Counted from the stretch's first letter, positions 18,599 to 28,710 are shown. The stretch is 60,105 nt of DNA from Flavobacterium psychrotolerans (GCF_003097635.1 NZ_QCZI01000019.1:1-60105); one strand, 5' to 3'. The notes: generated by a model from the letters alone, not told the origin. Numbers and translations: made by a program.

Positions 18599-19855
18599 CT
18601 ACCACTCATTTACTTTGTTGGCATCCATTTTTAAGAAAATAAACAACAAAATGGTGAACCCCCAAAGTCCAGATCCTCCATAAGAAAAGAAAGGCAATGG
18701 AACCCCAATTGTTGGAAATATGCCCGCAACCATGGCTATATTTACAAAAAAATGGATGAATAAAATTCCAGCAGTGCAATACCCATAGACTCTGCTAAAT
18801 TTTGTTTTTTGTCTTTCGGAAAGATAAATTATCCTAAAAATTAGACTTAGGAATAATGCAATTACTACTAATGAGCCCACAAATCCCCATTCTTCACCAA
18901 CGGTTGTGAAAATATAATCGGTATGTTGTTCAGGGACAAAGCCACCTTTAGTTTGTGTGCCTTCAAGAAACCCTTTCCCAAACCAGCCTCCTGAGCCAAT
19001 AGCAATTTCTGATTGGTTTGTGTTATATCCAATCCCTTTCATGTCTACTTCTTTTCCTAACAGAATATTGAAACGATCTCGGTGGTGCTGTTTGAAAACA
19101 TGATCAAACACGTAGTCAACGGAAAAAACAAATCCTGAAATCAATACAAATATAACGACACTTGCCAGAATGTTCCGGTCTATTAATCTGCTTCTTAGAT
19201 AAACTAGTGAAATCACCCCAAGCGCCATTAATGCTACTGCCCATGGTTCAAATATTAAGGCTAAAACAAATAAAATTATGGCAATAAAACCTGTCCAAAG
19301 GTACCAAGAAGGAAGTCCTTCTCGATAGAGCACAACAACAAACATGGTGTAAATTAAGGCACTCCCAGGATCATGAGGCGCAATAAGAAGGATAGGTAAA
19401 AAAATAATCCCTAAAGCTTGAATTTGTCTATTGACATCTTTTAGGTTTACTTGAACGTCACTCAGGTATTTAGCCAACGCCAATGCGGTTGCAGCTTTAG
19501 CAAACTCTGCGGGTTGTATTCCAAAAGACCCAAAGGAGTACCAGTTGGCCTGACCTTTTACGGTTTTGCCAAAAACAAATAGTCCAGCTAAAGAAAGGAG
19601 TGCGATTCCGAAAATCACTATGGAAAATTTCTCGTAAAACTTACCGTCAACGGATAAGATAACAAAAATGAGTGGAATGGTTAATCCAATATACATCAAT
19701 TGTTTTCCATAAAATTGAGATAAATCAAAAATGAAACTATCATCAGATAATGATAGGGAAGAAGAATAAATATTTAACCAACCCATAATCACTAAAATGA
19801 TATAGAGGGAAACACTCATCCAATCTAAATTATTTGTAACACTTTGGTTTTTCAT
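18599..19855 (-). CDS. rodA: rod shape-determining protein RodA (SEDS glycosyltransferase)
   Basis: Inner-membrane peptidoglycan glycan-strand polymerase of the elongation complex, partner of PBP2. The 418 residues contain about ten transmembrane helices. Signature segments are FGIQPAEFAKAATALALAKYL near residue 115, VPEQHTDYIFTTVGEEWGF near residue 310 and IGVPLPFFSYGGSGLWG near 385. It is the last gene of the mreB-mreC-mreD-mrdA-rodA operon, 8 bp after mrdA. Confidence 0.96.
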   Translation of the reverse strand: MKNQSVTNNLDWMSVSLYIILVIMGWLNIYSSSLSLSDDSFIFDLSQFYGKQLMYIGLTIPLIFVILSVDGKFYEKFSIVIFGIALLSLAGLFVFGKTVKGQANWYSFGSFGIQPAEFAKAATALALAKYLSDVQVNLKDVNRQIQALGIIFLPILLIAPHDPGSALIYTMFVVVLYREGLPSWYLWTGFIAIILFVLALIFEPWAVALMALGVISLVYLRSRLIDRNILASVVIFVLISGFVFSVDYVFDHVFKQHHRDRFNILLGKEVDMKGIGYNTNQSEIAIGSGGWFGKGFLEGTQTKGGFVPEQHTDYIFTTVGEEWGFVGSLVVIALFLSLIFRIIYLSERQKTKFSRVYGYCTAGILFIHFFVNIAMVAGIFPTIGVPLPFFSYGGSGLWGFTILLFIFLKMDANKVNEW

Positions 19856-19863
19856 CTCTGGAA

Positions 19864-21768
19864 TTAGTTTTCAGTTCCTTCTTCAGGGGTAACATCTTTA
19901 GGTTTTTGTAGCAGCAAAGAATCAATTTCTTTTTTGCCGGTATATTTTGCATATTCAGCCTGTAGACTTCCTTCAAGCATTCTTTTTTCTAGATCGATTC
20001 GGGTAATTTTCTTTTTTAAATATTTTTCTATCATCAAACTGGTTATTGGTCCTGCCCAACGTGCTCCCCAATACCCATTTTCAACGAGAACGGCAATTGC
20101 TATTTTAGGATTGTCCTTTGGCGCAAATGCCACAAATATTGAGTGATCTTGAAGCTTGACTCTCTTGCCGTTTATTTTGGCAAAATTCTCGGCAGTCCCT
20201 GTTTTTCCGCAAATATCAATTCCTTCCACACGGAGTGAGCTTGCAGTACCTAAATTATATACATCAAACAAACCGTCAATCATAGGTTGGAAATATTTTC
20301 TATCTATAGTGGTTACATGTTTGGTTCGGAATTTTTTGTCAATGACTTCTCCTTCTATTTTTTTGATGATATGAGGCGTATAATAGAAACCATGGTTGGC
20401 TACTGCTGCCATCATGTTCGCTAATTGTATTGGTGTCATCAATACTTCTCCTTGACCTATAGCATTAGAAACGATTGCGGTACTTCTCCAGCCACCATTA
20501 GGATAAATTCGTTTATAGGTTTTGGAGGTTGGTGCTTTTCCTTTTTTCCCCGTAGGTAAATCATAGCCCATAAATTGGCCCAAACCGAAACTTTTTAAAT
20601 GGTTACTCCAGACATCAACGCCATCTGCTGGTCTTACGTATTTATTGATGGTCATCATGTATGCAGTTCCGAAATATGCGTTACAGGATTCGTAGATGCC
20701 TCTATGTAGTTGCTGAGCTCCTCCGTGGCAGTGACATCTCATAAATCTCCCTCTGGCATAGCTGAAACCATGGCGACAAAAAACGGTTGTTTGCTCGTCT
20801 ATAACACCCTCTTGTAAAGCAATTAAACCAGTTAGAATTTTAAATGGTGATCCGGGAGGGTACTCTGCTAATAAACCCCTATCATACAATGGCTTCGCAA
20901 TCGAATCTCGGTAAAGCTTTGTGTAATTTTTAGAACGTTGTCTGCCCACTAAAATTGCTGGGTCATAGGATGGTGCTGTAACTAATGCTAAAATCTCACC
21001 CGTTTTTGGCTCAATAGCAACAATTCCCCCTCGTTTGTTTACCATCAGTTCTTCCCCATATTTTTGAAGTTCAGCATCAATAGTTAGATTGATGTCTTCT
21101 CCTTGAACCGCAATGGTGTCAAATTCTCCATCCTTATAAGAACCAATCTCTCGATTGTATTTGTCTTTCTGAATGTATTTCACCCCTTTTATACCACGTA
21201 AGGTAGTTTCGTAACTTTCCTCAACCCCTTGTTTTCCTAATAAATCGCCGTTATTATAATATGGATTTTTTTGAACCGTTTTTTCACTGGCTTGAGTGAT
21301 AAATCCAAAAACATTTGCGCCATATGCAACTTGATAATCCCGAAGAGATCTCTTTTGGATGTAAAAACCTTCAAATTTTCTAATTTTTTCCTGAAAAGCG
21401 GCAAATTCTAATTTGTTCAATTGAGGTAAGAATACGGAAGGCAATCTTGGACTGTAAACTTTCGCTTTAGCGATAATACGGATGTATTCTTCTTTGCTAA
21501 TGTTCAATAGGTGACAAAACTCTAATGTGTCAATATTTTTCAGGTCTTTTGGGATAACCATGATGTCATAAGAAGGCTGGTTCGCTACAAGTAACGTTCC
21601 GTTTCTATCATAGATATAGCCTCTTTCCGGATAGTCATATTGAATTTTTATTGCGTTATTGTCTGATTTTAATTTGAAGGAATCATTAATAATTTGCAAG
21701 TAAAAAAGCCTTAAGATTAGCAAAATAGTTGCTATAATGATTATTGTAGGCAATAATACTTTTCTCAT
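19864..21768 (-). CDS. mrdA: penicillin-binding protein 2
   Basis: Class B transpeptidase that cross-links peptidoglycan during cell elongation, activating RodA. The 634 residues begin with a single membrane anchor, followed by the pedestal domain and the transpeptidase domain. All three active-site motifs are visible: SPFK (nucleophile Ser), SCN in IYESCNAYFG and KTG in ICGKTGTAEN. A basic/acidic C-terminal tail follows the catalytic domain. It overlaps mreD by 4 bp (ATGA-type coupling) and precedes rodA by 8 bp. Confidence 0.96.
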   Translation of the reverse strand: MRKVLLPTIIIIATILLILRLFYLQIINDSFKLKSDNNAIKIQYDYPERGYIYDRNGTLLVANQPSYDIMVIPKDLKNIDTLEFCHLLNISKEEYIRIIAKAKVYSPRLPSVFLPQLNKLEFAAFQEKIRKFEGFYIQKRSLRDYQVAYGANVFGFITQASEKTVQKNPYYNNGDLLGKQGVEESYETTLRGIKGVKYIQKDKYNREIGSYKDGEFDTIAVQGEDINLTIDAELQKYGEELMVNKRGGIVAIEPKTGEILALVTAPSYDPAILVGRQRSKNYTKLYRDSIAKPLYDRGLLAEYPPGSPFKILTGLIALQEGVIDEQTTVFCRHGFSYARGRFMRCHCHGGAQQLHRGIYESCNAYFGTAYMMTINKYVRPADGVDVWSNHLKSFGLGQFMGYDLPTGKKGKAPTSKTYKRIYPNGGWRSTAIVSNAIGQGEVLMTPIQLANMMAAVANHGFYYTPHIIKKIEGEVIDKKFRTKHVTTIDRKYFQPMIDGLFDVYNLGTASSLRVEGIDICGKTGTAENFAKINGKRVKLQDHSIFVAFAPKDNPKIAIAVLVENGYWGARWAGPITSLMIEKYLKKKITRIDLEKRMLEGSLQAEYAKYTGKKEIDSLLLQKPKDVTPEEGTEN

Positions 21769-22271
21769 CGTTTGCTTGGCTTAATAATATAGATGATGAT
21801 AATGCAGATGATGGTGGTGAAAATCGTACTGAGTAGCGTTTTTAGTAAAATTTCCCAAATGAAGTTCAGTCTGAAAACTTCCAGTAAAAATAAGGCGAAA
21901 TGATGAATTATTACCGAAATTAGAATGAATGAAAATCGTTCTGGTGTTAATGAATCATTCAGTTTTACTGTTTGGTATTCGTAACTCAACCCAAATGAAA
22001 ATTTAAAAACAGAAGGCCTGAAATAGGCTAAAGCCAAACTTGATGCTGCATGAACTCCCCCAGAATTACAGAACATATCCATGATAATTCCCAATAAAAA
22101 ACTGGAGACCAAAAGCCCCGATTTATTGCCATTAACAGGATATAGAATTATAAATAAAATATAAGGATAGGGGTTTATGTAACCCAAAAAATTCACATTA
22201 TTGAAAACGAGAATTTGAGCTGCTAATAGCAGTATAAATCGAGCCATATTTACTAATAAAGCGCTATTCAT
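21765..22271 (-). CDS. mreD: rod shape-determining protein MreD
   Basis: A 168-residue polytopic inner-membrane protein with about five hydrophobic segments and no catalytic motif, as expected for the MreD scaffold component. Sequence similarity in this family is weak, but the position between mreC (8-bp overlap) and mrdA (4-bp overlap) and the segment YINPYPYILFIILYPV, typical of Bacteroidota MreD, settle the identity. Confidence 0.92.
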   Translation of the reverse strand: MNSALLVNMARFILLLAAQILVFNNVNFLGYINPYPYILFIILYPVNGNKSGLLVSSFLLGIIMDMFCNSGGVHAASSLALAYFRPSVFKFSFGLSYEYQTVKLNDSLTPERFSFILISVIIHHFALFLLEVFRLNFIWEILLKTLLSTIFTTIICIIIIYIIKPSKR

Positions 22272-23085
22272 TTTCTTTTTTCTCTAAATTGGTAATTTCT
22301 TCTCGATCTTTACTTTTAATAATATAAACATGCCCCAAATTCGTCATGTCATTGAAAAGTTTTACGTTCAGGGTGTAGTAATTGGTTTGATTGTCAATGT
22401 AAATTTTATCAATAGTGCCAATGCCTATATTTTCTGGAAATATAACGGATTGACCTCCAGTTACGATAGTATCTCCTTTTCTTACGGATGCCAATCTTGG
22501 GACATCTATTAATTGGACAAATCCAGTGCTCTTTCCGTTCCAAACCAATGAGCCAAAATGATTTGATTTTTTTATTTTTGCGTTAATTTGCGATTTTACA
22601 TTTAAGATACTGATGATAGTTGCATAATTTTTTGAAGTTTTATCTACAATTCCAATAATACCAGCACTGTTTACAACCCCCATATCCGATTTTACCCCAT
22701 CAGCTGAGCCACTGTTGATGGTGAGGTAATTTTCATAAACATTATAGGAATTATGAATTATTTTAGAAACTATAATGTTAGCTTTGTCAACTCCTTTTAT
22801 CGAGTCTATTTTTGGAATTGAAGTAGTATCTTCAGCATTAAAGATGATGCTTTTTAATCTGGCATTTTCAAGTGCCAATTCATCATTTTGAGTTTTAAGA
22901 TTCAAATATTCTCTAAAGGAATTAACTCTTTCATAAACACCGCCAGTCAGAAAATTAGCAGAACTAATCACTTTGCTACGGTGGTACGAATGGGATTGTA
23001 TAGTCAACACTAACGAAACAACCAAAAGCAGCAAAAACAGCAATCTATGGCTGTTTTTAAATATAAAATTAAATATTTGCTGCAT
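22264..23085 (-). CDS. mreC: rod shape-determining protein MreC
   Basis: Periplasmic scaffold of the elongation machinery that links MreB/MreD to PBP2. The 273 residues have an N-terminal membrane anchor (about 10-30), a coiled coil (about 58-80, NLKTQNDELALENARLKS) and the two-lobed beta-barrel domain including NSGSADGVKSDMGVVNSAG and VRKGDTIVTGGQSVIFPENI. The gene begins 12 bp after mreB and overlaps mreD by 8 bp. Confidence 0.95.
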   Translation of the reverse strand: MQQIFNFIFKNSHRLLFLLLLVVSLVLTIQSHSYHRSKVISSANFLTGGVYERVNSFREYLNLKTQNDELALENARLKSIIFNAEDTTSIPKIDSIKGVDKANIIVSKIIHNSYNVYENYLTINSGSADGVKSDMGVVNSAGIIGIVDKTSKNYATIISILNVKSQINAKIKKSNHFGSLVWNGKSTGFVQLIDVPRLASVRKGDTIVTGGQSVIFPENIGIGTIDKIYIDNQTNYYTLNVKLFNDMTNLGHVYIIKSKDREEITNLEKKENE

Positions 23086-23097
23086 TAATTAGGCGTA

Positions 23098-24126
23098 TTA
23101 TTTTATTAAAACACTTCTAAATTTAGGAATGTTTTTAAGGGCCATTCCTGTTCCTCGAACAACAGCTCTTAAAGGGTCTTCTGCAATATAAACAGGTAAA
23201 TCCGTTTTTTGCGAAATTCTTTTGTCAAGACCTCTCAGCATTGAGCCACCACCGGCAAGGTAAATCCCTGTGTTGTAGATGTCAGCCGCTAATTCAGGGG
23301 GTGTTTGTGATAAAGTTTCCATAACTGCATCTTCAATTCGTTGAATAGATTTATCCAATGCTTTGGCAATTTCTCTGTATGAAACATCAACTTGTTTCGG
23401 TTTTCCAGTTAATAAATCTCTACCCTGAACCGACATGTCTTCTGGTGGTGTTTCTAATTCTTCTATTGCAGCACCAATAGTAATTTTTATTTTTTCAGCC
23501 GTACTTTCTCCAACAAATAAGTTGTGTTGCGTGCGCATGTAATACACAATGTCATTGGTAAAAACATCACCCGCAATTTTAACTGATTTGTCGCAAACAA
23601 TTCCGCCTAAAGCGATAACCGCTATTTCAGTTGTTCCACCACCAATATCTACAATCATGTTTCCCTTTGGTTGCATAATGTCAATACCAATACCAATAGC
23701 TGCAGCCATTGGTTCGTGAATCAAATAGACTTCTTTTCCGTTTACTCTCTCGCAGGATTCTTTTACCGCGCGCATTTCTACCTCAGTAATTCCAGAAGGG
23801 ATACATACAACCATACGCAAGGCAGGAGTAAACATTCTTTTCTTTAATGCAGGTATGCTTTTAATGAACATACTGATCATTTTTTCCGAGGCATCAAAAT
23901 CTGCAATAACACCATCTTTCAATGGTCGAATGGTTTTTATGTTTTCATGGGTTTTACCTTGCATCATATTTGCCTCTTTACCTACGGCAATTATTTTACC
24001 AGATACTCTATCACGAGCAACTATAGATGGACAATCAATGACAACTTTGTCATTGTGAATAATCAGTGTATTAGCGGTGCCAAGGTCTATCGCGATATCC
24101 TCAGTCATGAAATCAAAAAATCCCAT
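23098..24126 (-). CDS. mreB: rod shape-determining protein MreB
   Basis: Bacterial actin that organises lateral cell-wall synthesis. The 342 residues include phosphate loop 1 (IAIDLGTANTLI), the adenosine and second phosphate motifs (VDIGGGTTEIAVIALGG near residue 160) and IYLAGGGSMLRGLD near residue 290. It is first in the five-gene elongation operon. A -7 box lies about 42 bp upstream, only 7 bp beyond the purH stop codon. Confidence 0.97.
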   Translation of the reverse strand: MGFFDFMTEDIAIDLGTANTLIIHNDKVVIDCPSIVARDRVSGKIIAVGKEANMMQGKTHENIKTIRPLKDGVIADFDASEKMISMFIKSIPALKKRMFTPALRMVVCIPSGITEVEMRAVKESCERVNGKEVYLIHEPMAAAIGIGIDIMQPKGNMIVDIGGGTTEIAVIALGGIVCDKSVKIAGDVFTNDIVYYMRTQHNLFVGESTAEKIKITIGAAIEELETPPEDMSVQGRDLLTGKPKQVDVSYREIAKALDKSIQRIEDAVMETLSQTPPELAADIYNTGIYLAGGGSMLRGLDKRISQKTDLPVYIAEDPLRAVVRGTGMALKNIPKFRSVLIK

Positions 24127-24168
24127 AAGTTTTTTAAGGGTTTAATTATTTATTAATATAATAACGTG

Positions 24169-24176
24169 CAAAGTTA
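24169..24176 (-). promoter_or_regulatory. -7 box for the mreBCD-mrdA-rodA operon
   Basis: TAACTTTG on the minus strand, 42 bp upstream of the mreB ATG and squeezed between it and the purH stop codon at 24183. No -33 TTG at good spacing; any upstream contacts would fall in purH codons. Confidence 0.5.
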
Positions 24177-24182
24177 AACAAA

Positions 24183-25709
24183 TTAATGTTTAAAATGGCG
24201 TGTTCCTGTAAATACCATTGCAACTTTATTTTCATTGCAATAATTAATGCTTAATTCGTCTTTTATTGAACCTCCGGGTTGGATAACGGCTGTAATTCCC
24301 GCATGTTTGGCAATTTCTACACAATCTGGGAAAGGGAAGAAAGCGTCACTTGCCATCACGGCTCCATTTAGATCAAAACCAAACGTATGCGCTTTTTCAA
24401 TGGCTTGTGTCAAGGCATCCACTCTTGAGGTTTGTCCAGTTCCTGAAGCAATTAATGTTTTGTTTTTAGCAAAAACAATTGTGTTTGATTTGGTGTTTTT
24501 GCAAATTTTGGAAGCAAATATCAGATCTTCAATTTCTTGCGGAGTAGGAGATGTAATTGTAACGGTTTTTAAGTCTTGTTTAGTATCTGTGATATTGTTT
24601 TTATCTTGAACCAATAGTCCGTTTAAGCAAGTTCGCACTTGTTTTAGTGGCAATTCCACTTCGTTTTGCACCAAAATAATTCTATTTTTCTTTTCTGAAA
24701 GAATAGCAATTGCTTCCTCATCATAACTTGCAGCAATGACTACTTCACAAAATAATTTATTTATTTCTGAAGCCGTAGCGCTATCAATTTTTCCGTTTGC
24801 TATTAAAACACCTCCAAATGCTGAGGTTGGGTCGCTAGCCAACGCCGTTAAATAAGCTTCTTTCATGCTGTTTCTTGTTGCAATTCCACACGCATTGTTG
24901 TGTTTTAAAATGGCAAAAGTTGGTTCTTCATTTTTGAATTCCAAAATTAAATTTACAGCCGCATCAACATCCAATAAATTGTTATATGACAATTCTTTAC
25001 CGTGTAGTTTTTTAAACATGGTGTCAAAATCGCCAAAGAAAAATCCTTTTTGATGTGGGTTTTCTCCATATCTTAAAACCTGACCGTTAGCAATGCTCAC
25101 TTTGTAAATGGTTTCGTCTGTGTTGAAATAATTAAAAATGGCAGTGTCATAATGGGAAGAAACATGAAATGCTTTTGTTGCAAAAAGCCTTCTGTTCTCT
25201 ATTGTAGTTGCTCCATTTTGGGTAGAAATCAAATCCAGTAACAATTGGTATTCTTCAACCGAAGATACAATAACGGTATCTTTAAAGTTTTTTGCTGCTG
25301 CACGAATCAATGAAATACCGCCAATATCAATTTTTTCGATAATTTCACTTTCTGGAGCTCCAGATTGCACAGTTTTTTCAAACGGATACAAATCTACAAT
25401 CACTAAATCGATTTGCGGTATTTGGAATTCTTCCATTTGTTGCACATCACTTTCGTTGTCCTGACGATTCAGAATTCCTCCAAAAATTTTCGGGTGTAAT
25501 GTTTTTACTCTGCCTCCTAGTATTGAGGGATAGGTGGTAACATCTTCAACGGCAACAACAGGGATGTCTAGGTTTTTAATAAAATCTTCTGTTCCGCCGG
25601 TAGAATAAAGTGTTACGTTTTGTTCGTGTAGTTTGCGAACTATGGGCTCTAAACCGTCTTTTGAAAAGACTGATATTAATGCCGATTGAATGGTTTTTGT
25701 TGTGTTCAT
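24183..25709 (-). CDS. purH: bifunctional AICAR transformylase / IMP cyclohydrolase
   Basis: Catalyses the last two steps of de novo IMP synthesis in the cytosol. The 508 residues split into the IMP cyclohydrolase domain (about 1-195, MGS-like, with STGGTEDFIKNL and LGGRVKTLHPKIFGGIL) and the transformylase domain (from about 200) with LRYGENPHQKGFF and KHNNACGIA, the latter containing the catalytic Lys-His. ASDAFFPFPDCVEIAKHAG and QPGGSIKDE near the end are also conserved. It has its own promoter and seems monocistronic, though reading into mreB is possible. Confidence 0.97.
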   Translation of the reverse strand: MNTTKTIQSALISVFSKDGLEPIVRKLHEQNVTLYSTGGTEDFIKNLDIPVVAVEDVTTYPSILGGRVKTLHPKIFGGILNRQDNESDVQQMEEFQIPQIDLVIVDLYPFEKTVQSGAPESEIIEKIDIGGISLIRAAAKNFKDTVIVSSVEEYQLLLDLISTQNGATTIENRRLFATKAFHVSSHYDTAIFNYFNTDETIYKVSIANGQVLRYGENPHQKGFFFGDFDTMFKKLHGKELSYNNLLDVDAAVNLILEFKNEEPTFAILKHNNACGIATRNSMKEAYLTALASDPTSAFGGVLIANGKIDSATASEINKLFCEVVIAASYDEEAIAILSEKKNRIILVQNEVELPLKQVRTCLNGLLVQDKNNITDTKQDLKTVTITSPTPQEIEDLIFASKICKNTKSNTIVFAKNKTLIASGTGQTSRVDALTQAIEKAHTFGFDLNGAVMASDAFFPFPDCVEIAKHAGITAVIQPGGSIKDELSINYCNENKVAMVFTGTRHFKH

Positions 25710-25730
25710 CTGTAGTTATGTTTGAAAGTG

Positions 25731-25761
25731 CAAAAGTAATTTTTTTAAATATAAAATTCAA
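25731..25761 (-). promoter_or_regulatory. promoter of purH
   Basis: On the minus strand TTG (25759-25761), 20 bp, TACTTTTG (25731-25738), a full consensus match 22 bp upstream of the ATG. Confidence 0.7.
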
Positions 25762-25869
25762 TGTATTTGTGTAACAATATTTTAAAAATAAGGACAAACT
25801 TTCAAGTTGGATTTCATTAGGTTTTTGAATAAAAAATAATGAATTTTACCATAAAATAAATCCTGATAT

Positions 25870-27120
25870 ATGATCGTTTATTTTCGATTGCTTAAAGAGA
25901 GTTTTAGTTTTGCAATGAATGCGCTTCGCACCAATAAACTGCGAACGGTACTTTCGTTATTGGGAGTTACAATAGGTATTTTTTCTATTATTGCGGTACT
26001 GGCCGCAGTAGATTCATTGGACCGTAAAATAAAAAAAGATCTGAGCAGTTTAGACAAAAACACCATTTATTTAATGAAATTTTCTTTTGGGCCCACAGAA
26101 ATTCCCCAATGGAAAAGAGAACAGTTCCCCGATGTTACTTATGAAGAATACCAATATTTGAAAAGTTCTATGAATGGGGCTGAAAATTTATGTTACCAGT
26201 TTTTTACCAAAAGGGAAAATATAAAATTTGAGGCAAAAACCGTGAGTGATTTGAATGTGGTCCCCGTTTCTTCTGAGTTTGATGATATTCAAAAGCTTGA
26301 TTTTCAAGAAGGTAGGTTTTATAATGATTCGGAATCTAATTCAGGTGACGCATTGATAGTTTTAGGCCATGAAGTTGCTCAAAATCTATTTGAAAATTAT
26401 GAAGCTATTGGTCAGAAGGTTCGATTGTACGGGCAGAATTTTACTGTAATTGGTGTTTTGAAAAAACAAGGAGCAGGGCTTTTTGGGGACAGTAATGACT
26501 CTTCCGTTTTTTTGCCTTCCAATTTTATGAGAAGAATGTATGGCGATAATGCCGATTTTTTGACTCCAGTTATTATTTTAAAGCCCAATAAAGGGATAGA
26601 TATCGAGGCTTTTAAAGCTGAATTGACCCAAAAATTAAGAAATTATAGAGGGGTAAAAACGGGAGATATGGACAATTTTTTCATAAACGTGCTTTCGGGG
26701 TTTACCGACTTTTTAGATGGCATTATCAGTCAAATGAATGTTGTGGGTTGGATAATTGCTGGATTTTCGTTGCTTGTTGGAGGGTTCGGTATTGCAAATA
26801 TCATGTTTGTTTCTGTAAAAGAAAGAACAAATCTTATAGGAATCCAAAAATCATTGGGAGCTAAAAACAAATTCATATTGTTGCAGTTTTTGTTTGAAGC
26901 CGTAATATTATCCGTAATTGGCGGAATTATAGGATTGCTTTTAGTCTGGATTATTTCTATGGTTTTAACCAAAGCATTGGATTTTGATTTTTTCCTCGGT
27001 ACTGGAAATGTGCTTCTCGGAACGGGATTAGCTGCTCTTATAGGATTGATTTCGGGAATTCTGCCTGCTATTTCTGCTTCTCGGTTAGATCCTGTGGAAG
27101 CGATTCGCACAGGAATGTAA
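25870..27120 (+). CDS. ABC transporter permease, MacB/FtsX type
   Basis: A 416-residue permease with four membrane helices: one near residue 20-45 (LRTVLSLLGVTIGIFSIIAVLAAVDSL) and three in the last 130 residues. The region between them is a MacB-like periplasmic core domain. The C-terminal FtsX domain ends in ISGILPAISASRLDPVEAIRTGM, the usual end of this family. These proteins work as mechanotransmission pumps or exporters with a separate ATPase. No ATPase gene is adjacent, so the partner and substrate are unknown. Confidence 0.9.
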   Translation: MIVYFRLLKESFSFAMNALRTNKLRTVLSLLGVTIGIFSIIAVLAAVDSLDRKIKKDLSSLDKNTIYLMKFSFGPTEIPQWKREQFPDVTYEEYQYLKSSMNGAENLCYQFFTKRENIKFEAKTVSDLNVVPVSSEFDDIQKLDFQEGRFYNDSESNSGDALIVLGHEVAQNLFENYEAIGQKVRLYGQNFTVIGVLKKQGAGLFGDSNDSSVFLPSNFMRRMYGDNADFLTPVIILKPNKGIDIEAFKAELTQKLRNYRGVKTGDMDNFFINVLSGFTDFLDGIISQMNVVGWIIAGFSLLVGGFGIANIMFVSVKERTNLIGIQKSLGAKNKFILLQFLFEAVILSVIGGIIGLLLVWIISMVLTKALDFDFFLGTGNVLLGTGLAALIGLISGILPAISASRLDPVEAIRTGM

Positions 27121-27187
27121 TAATTGTCCCCTACCTCACAGTATAGTTTTTTCTGGTGATAACAAAAAAAAAATGGGGCTCCTATTT

Positions 27188-28609
27188 TTACTGTTTCAAA
27201 AGCTTTTTTATGGTTCTTGTTTTTTCTCCATCAATAGTCATAAAATAGACGCCGTTTGATAACTCTGAAACAGAAAAACTTTTTTGGAACGTATTATTTT
27301 CGATTTTGGAGTTTTCACTTTTAATAATTTGTCCCGCGATGTTGGTTAAGGTGAAATTATAATTTCCATTTTCTATATTTTCTCCAGCAATATTAAACGA
27401 GTTGCTTATCGGATTAGGGAAAATTTGGAAGAGCTCAGCGTCCATTAATTTAGGAATTCCTAATGGATTTACGATATCAAATTTTCTAGAAGAAATAACG
27501 CTATTATAAGACGATTGAAAAGTATAAGTACCGGCATTGGTGGGTAGTTTTTTAGAAAATCCCCAATAGCTTATCTTATTCAAGGTTGAGACACTATAAG
27601 TCCAACTATTAAAAACGGATCCATCCGGATTTAATATTTTGAGGTCAATTGTTGAGCCAGCAGGAATTTCTCTCAAAAAGATATAAAACTTGGCATAACC
27701 AGCAGGTAAACCAGCACCTTGAAAAGGAATGGTGTATGAGTTACTTTCATTGGGTGTCTCAGTAGTTGGGCAACCCGGCATGACAACATCGGTGGTATTA
27801 ACGGAAACTTTCATTACTACTGGTTCAGAATGTGGTTTTTGGGATGTCCACCAAGAGTTTGCATTTAACAGATTGCAAGTCCCCGAAAAAGGATCCTTAT
27901 AAGTATCACTTGTATTTCCAGCTCGAATTTCAAAATGGAGATGTGGTCCCGATGCGCTACCAGAGCTTCCAACTACCCCAAGATATTCTCCAGCAACAAC
28001 GGTTTGACCGACTATTTTGGAAGTCACTGAGTTTTTTTTCATGTGCCAATACAAAGCTTGTGAACCATCGGCATGTTGAATGATAATGGAGTTTGCAGTT
28101 AATGAATTCTTAGCACAGTTTCTATCAAAATTTCCATCTGCTTTTTGTATAATTGTTCCTGGCGCTGCTGCAATTACCTCTACTTGGCTGTTGTCCATTT
28201 TGTAGAATCCGTAAGGCCAAATTGCAATGTCAGTTCCTTGGTGGCCGTCATAAGTGTTGGTTTCACAATTGTAATCAGAGAAAGTACTCGCCGTTTTATT
28301 CTGGTCTACATAAGCTCCAATAAAATGGTATTCTTTGTCCGTAAAACCAGCAGCGGATCTTAGAGGCCAAATCAGGGAAGTGTTAAGGGCTCCTTTTTGA
28401 ATGTTCCTGTCCAGACCTAAACGTTTCCTGTTTACTGAGCATTCCTTATCCAAAATTGAATATTCTTCCATGGATATACACGGGTTTTTGGCGTCGTTTT
28501 TTGTAAATGAATACTCAATGTTTTCTTCTTTAATAAAATTTTGTCCAAAAGAAGAATTAGAATAACTACATAATAAAAACAATAATGGGAGTGTAAATGT
28601 TAATTTCAT
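27188..28609 (-). CDS. secreted M23 family metallopeptidase with T9SS sorting domain
   Basis: A 473-residue exported endopeptidase of the LytM/lysostaphin fold. It has a signal peptide (MKLTFTLPLLFLLCSYSNSSFG). The peptidase domain (about residues 95-250) shows the zinc ligands His and Asp in GHQGTDIA and the His pair in GPHLHFEIRAG. A beta-rich middle domain (about 285-390) follows, then a type A T9SS sorting domain over the last ~75 residues (starting FQIFPNPISNSFNI, ending RTIKKLLKQ). Cell-surface or secreted peptidoglycan or peptide cleavage is expected, after export by the T9SS partly encoded in this window. Confidence 0.93.
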   Translation of the reverse strand: MKLTFTLPLLFLLCSYSNSSFGQNFIKEENIEYSFTKNDAKNPCISMEEYSILDKECSVNRKRLGLDRNIQKGALNTSLIWPLRSAAGFTDKEYHFIGAYVDQNKTASTFSDYNCETNTYDGHQGTDIAIWPYGFYKMDNSQVEVIAAAPGTIIQKADGNFDRNCAKNSLTANSIIIQHADGSQALYWHMKKNSVTSKIVGQTVVAGEYLGVVGSSGSASGPHLHFEIRAGNTSDTYKDPFSGTCNLLNANSWWTSQKPHSEPVVMKVSVNTTDVVMPGCPTTETPNESNSYTIPFQGAGLPAGYAKFYIFLREIPAGSTIDLKILNPDGSVFNSWTYSVSTLNKISYWGFSKKLPTNAGTYTFQSSYNSVISSRKFDIVNPLGIPKLMDAELFQIFPNPISNSFNIAGENIENGNYNFTLTNIAGQIIKSENSKIENNTFQKSFSVSELSNGVYFMTIDGEKTRTIKKLLKQ

Positions 28610-28710
28610 GATATTTGGTTTTGAAATTTTTGGACAATTGACTTAAAGTTTAAGATCTTTCTAAACTGAATTTAAAGCAATATTGATTTATACAAATGCT
28701 TTAAGAAAAT

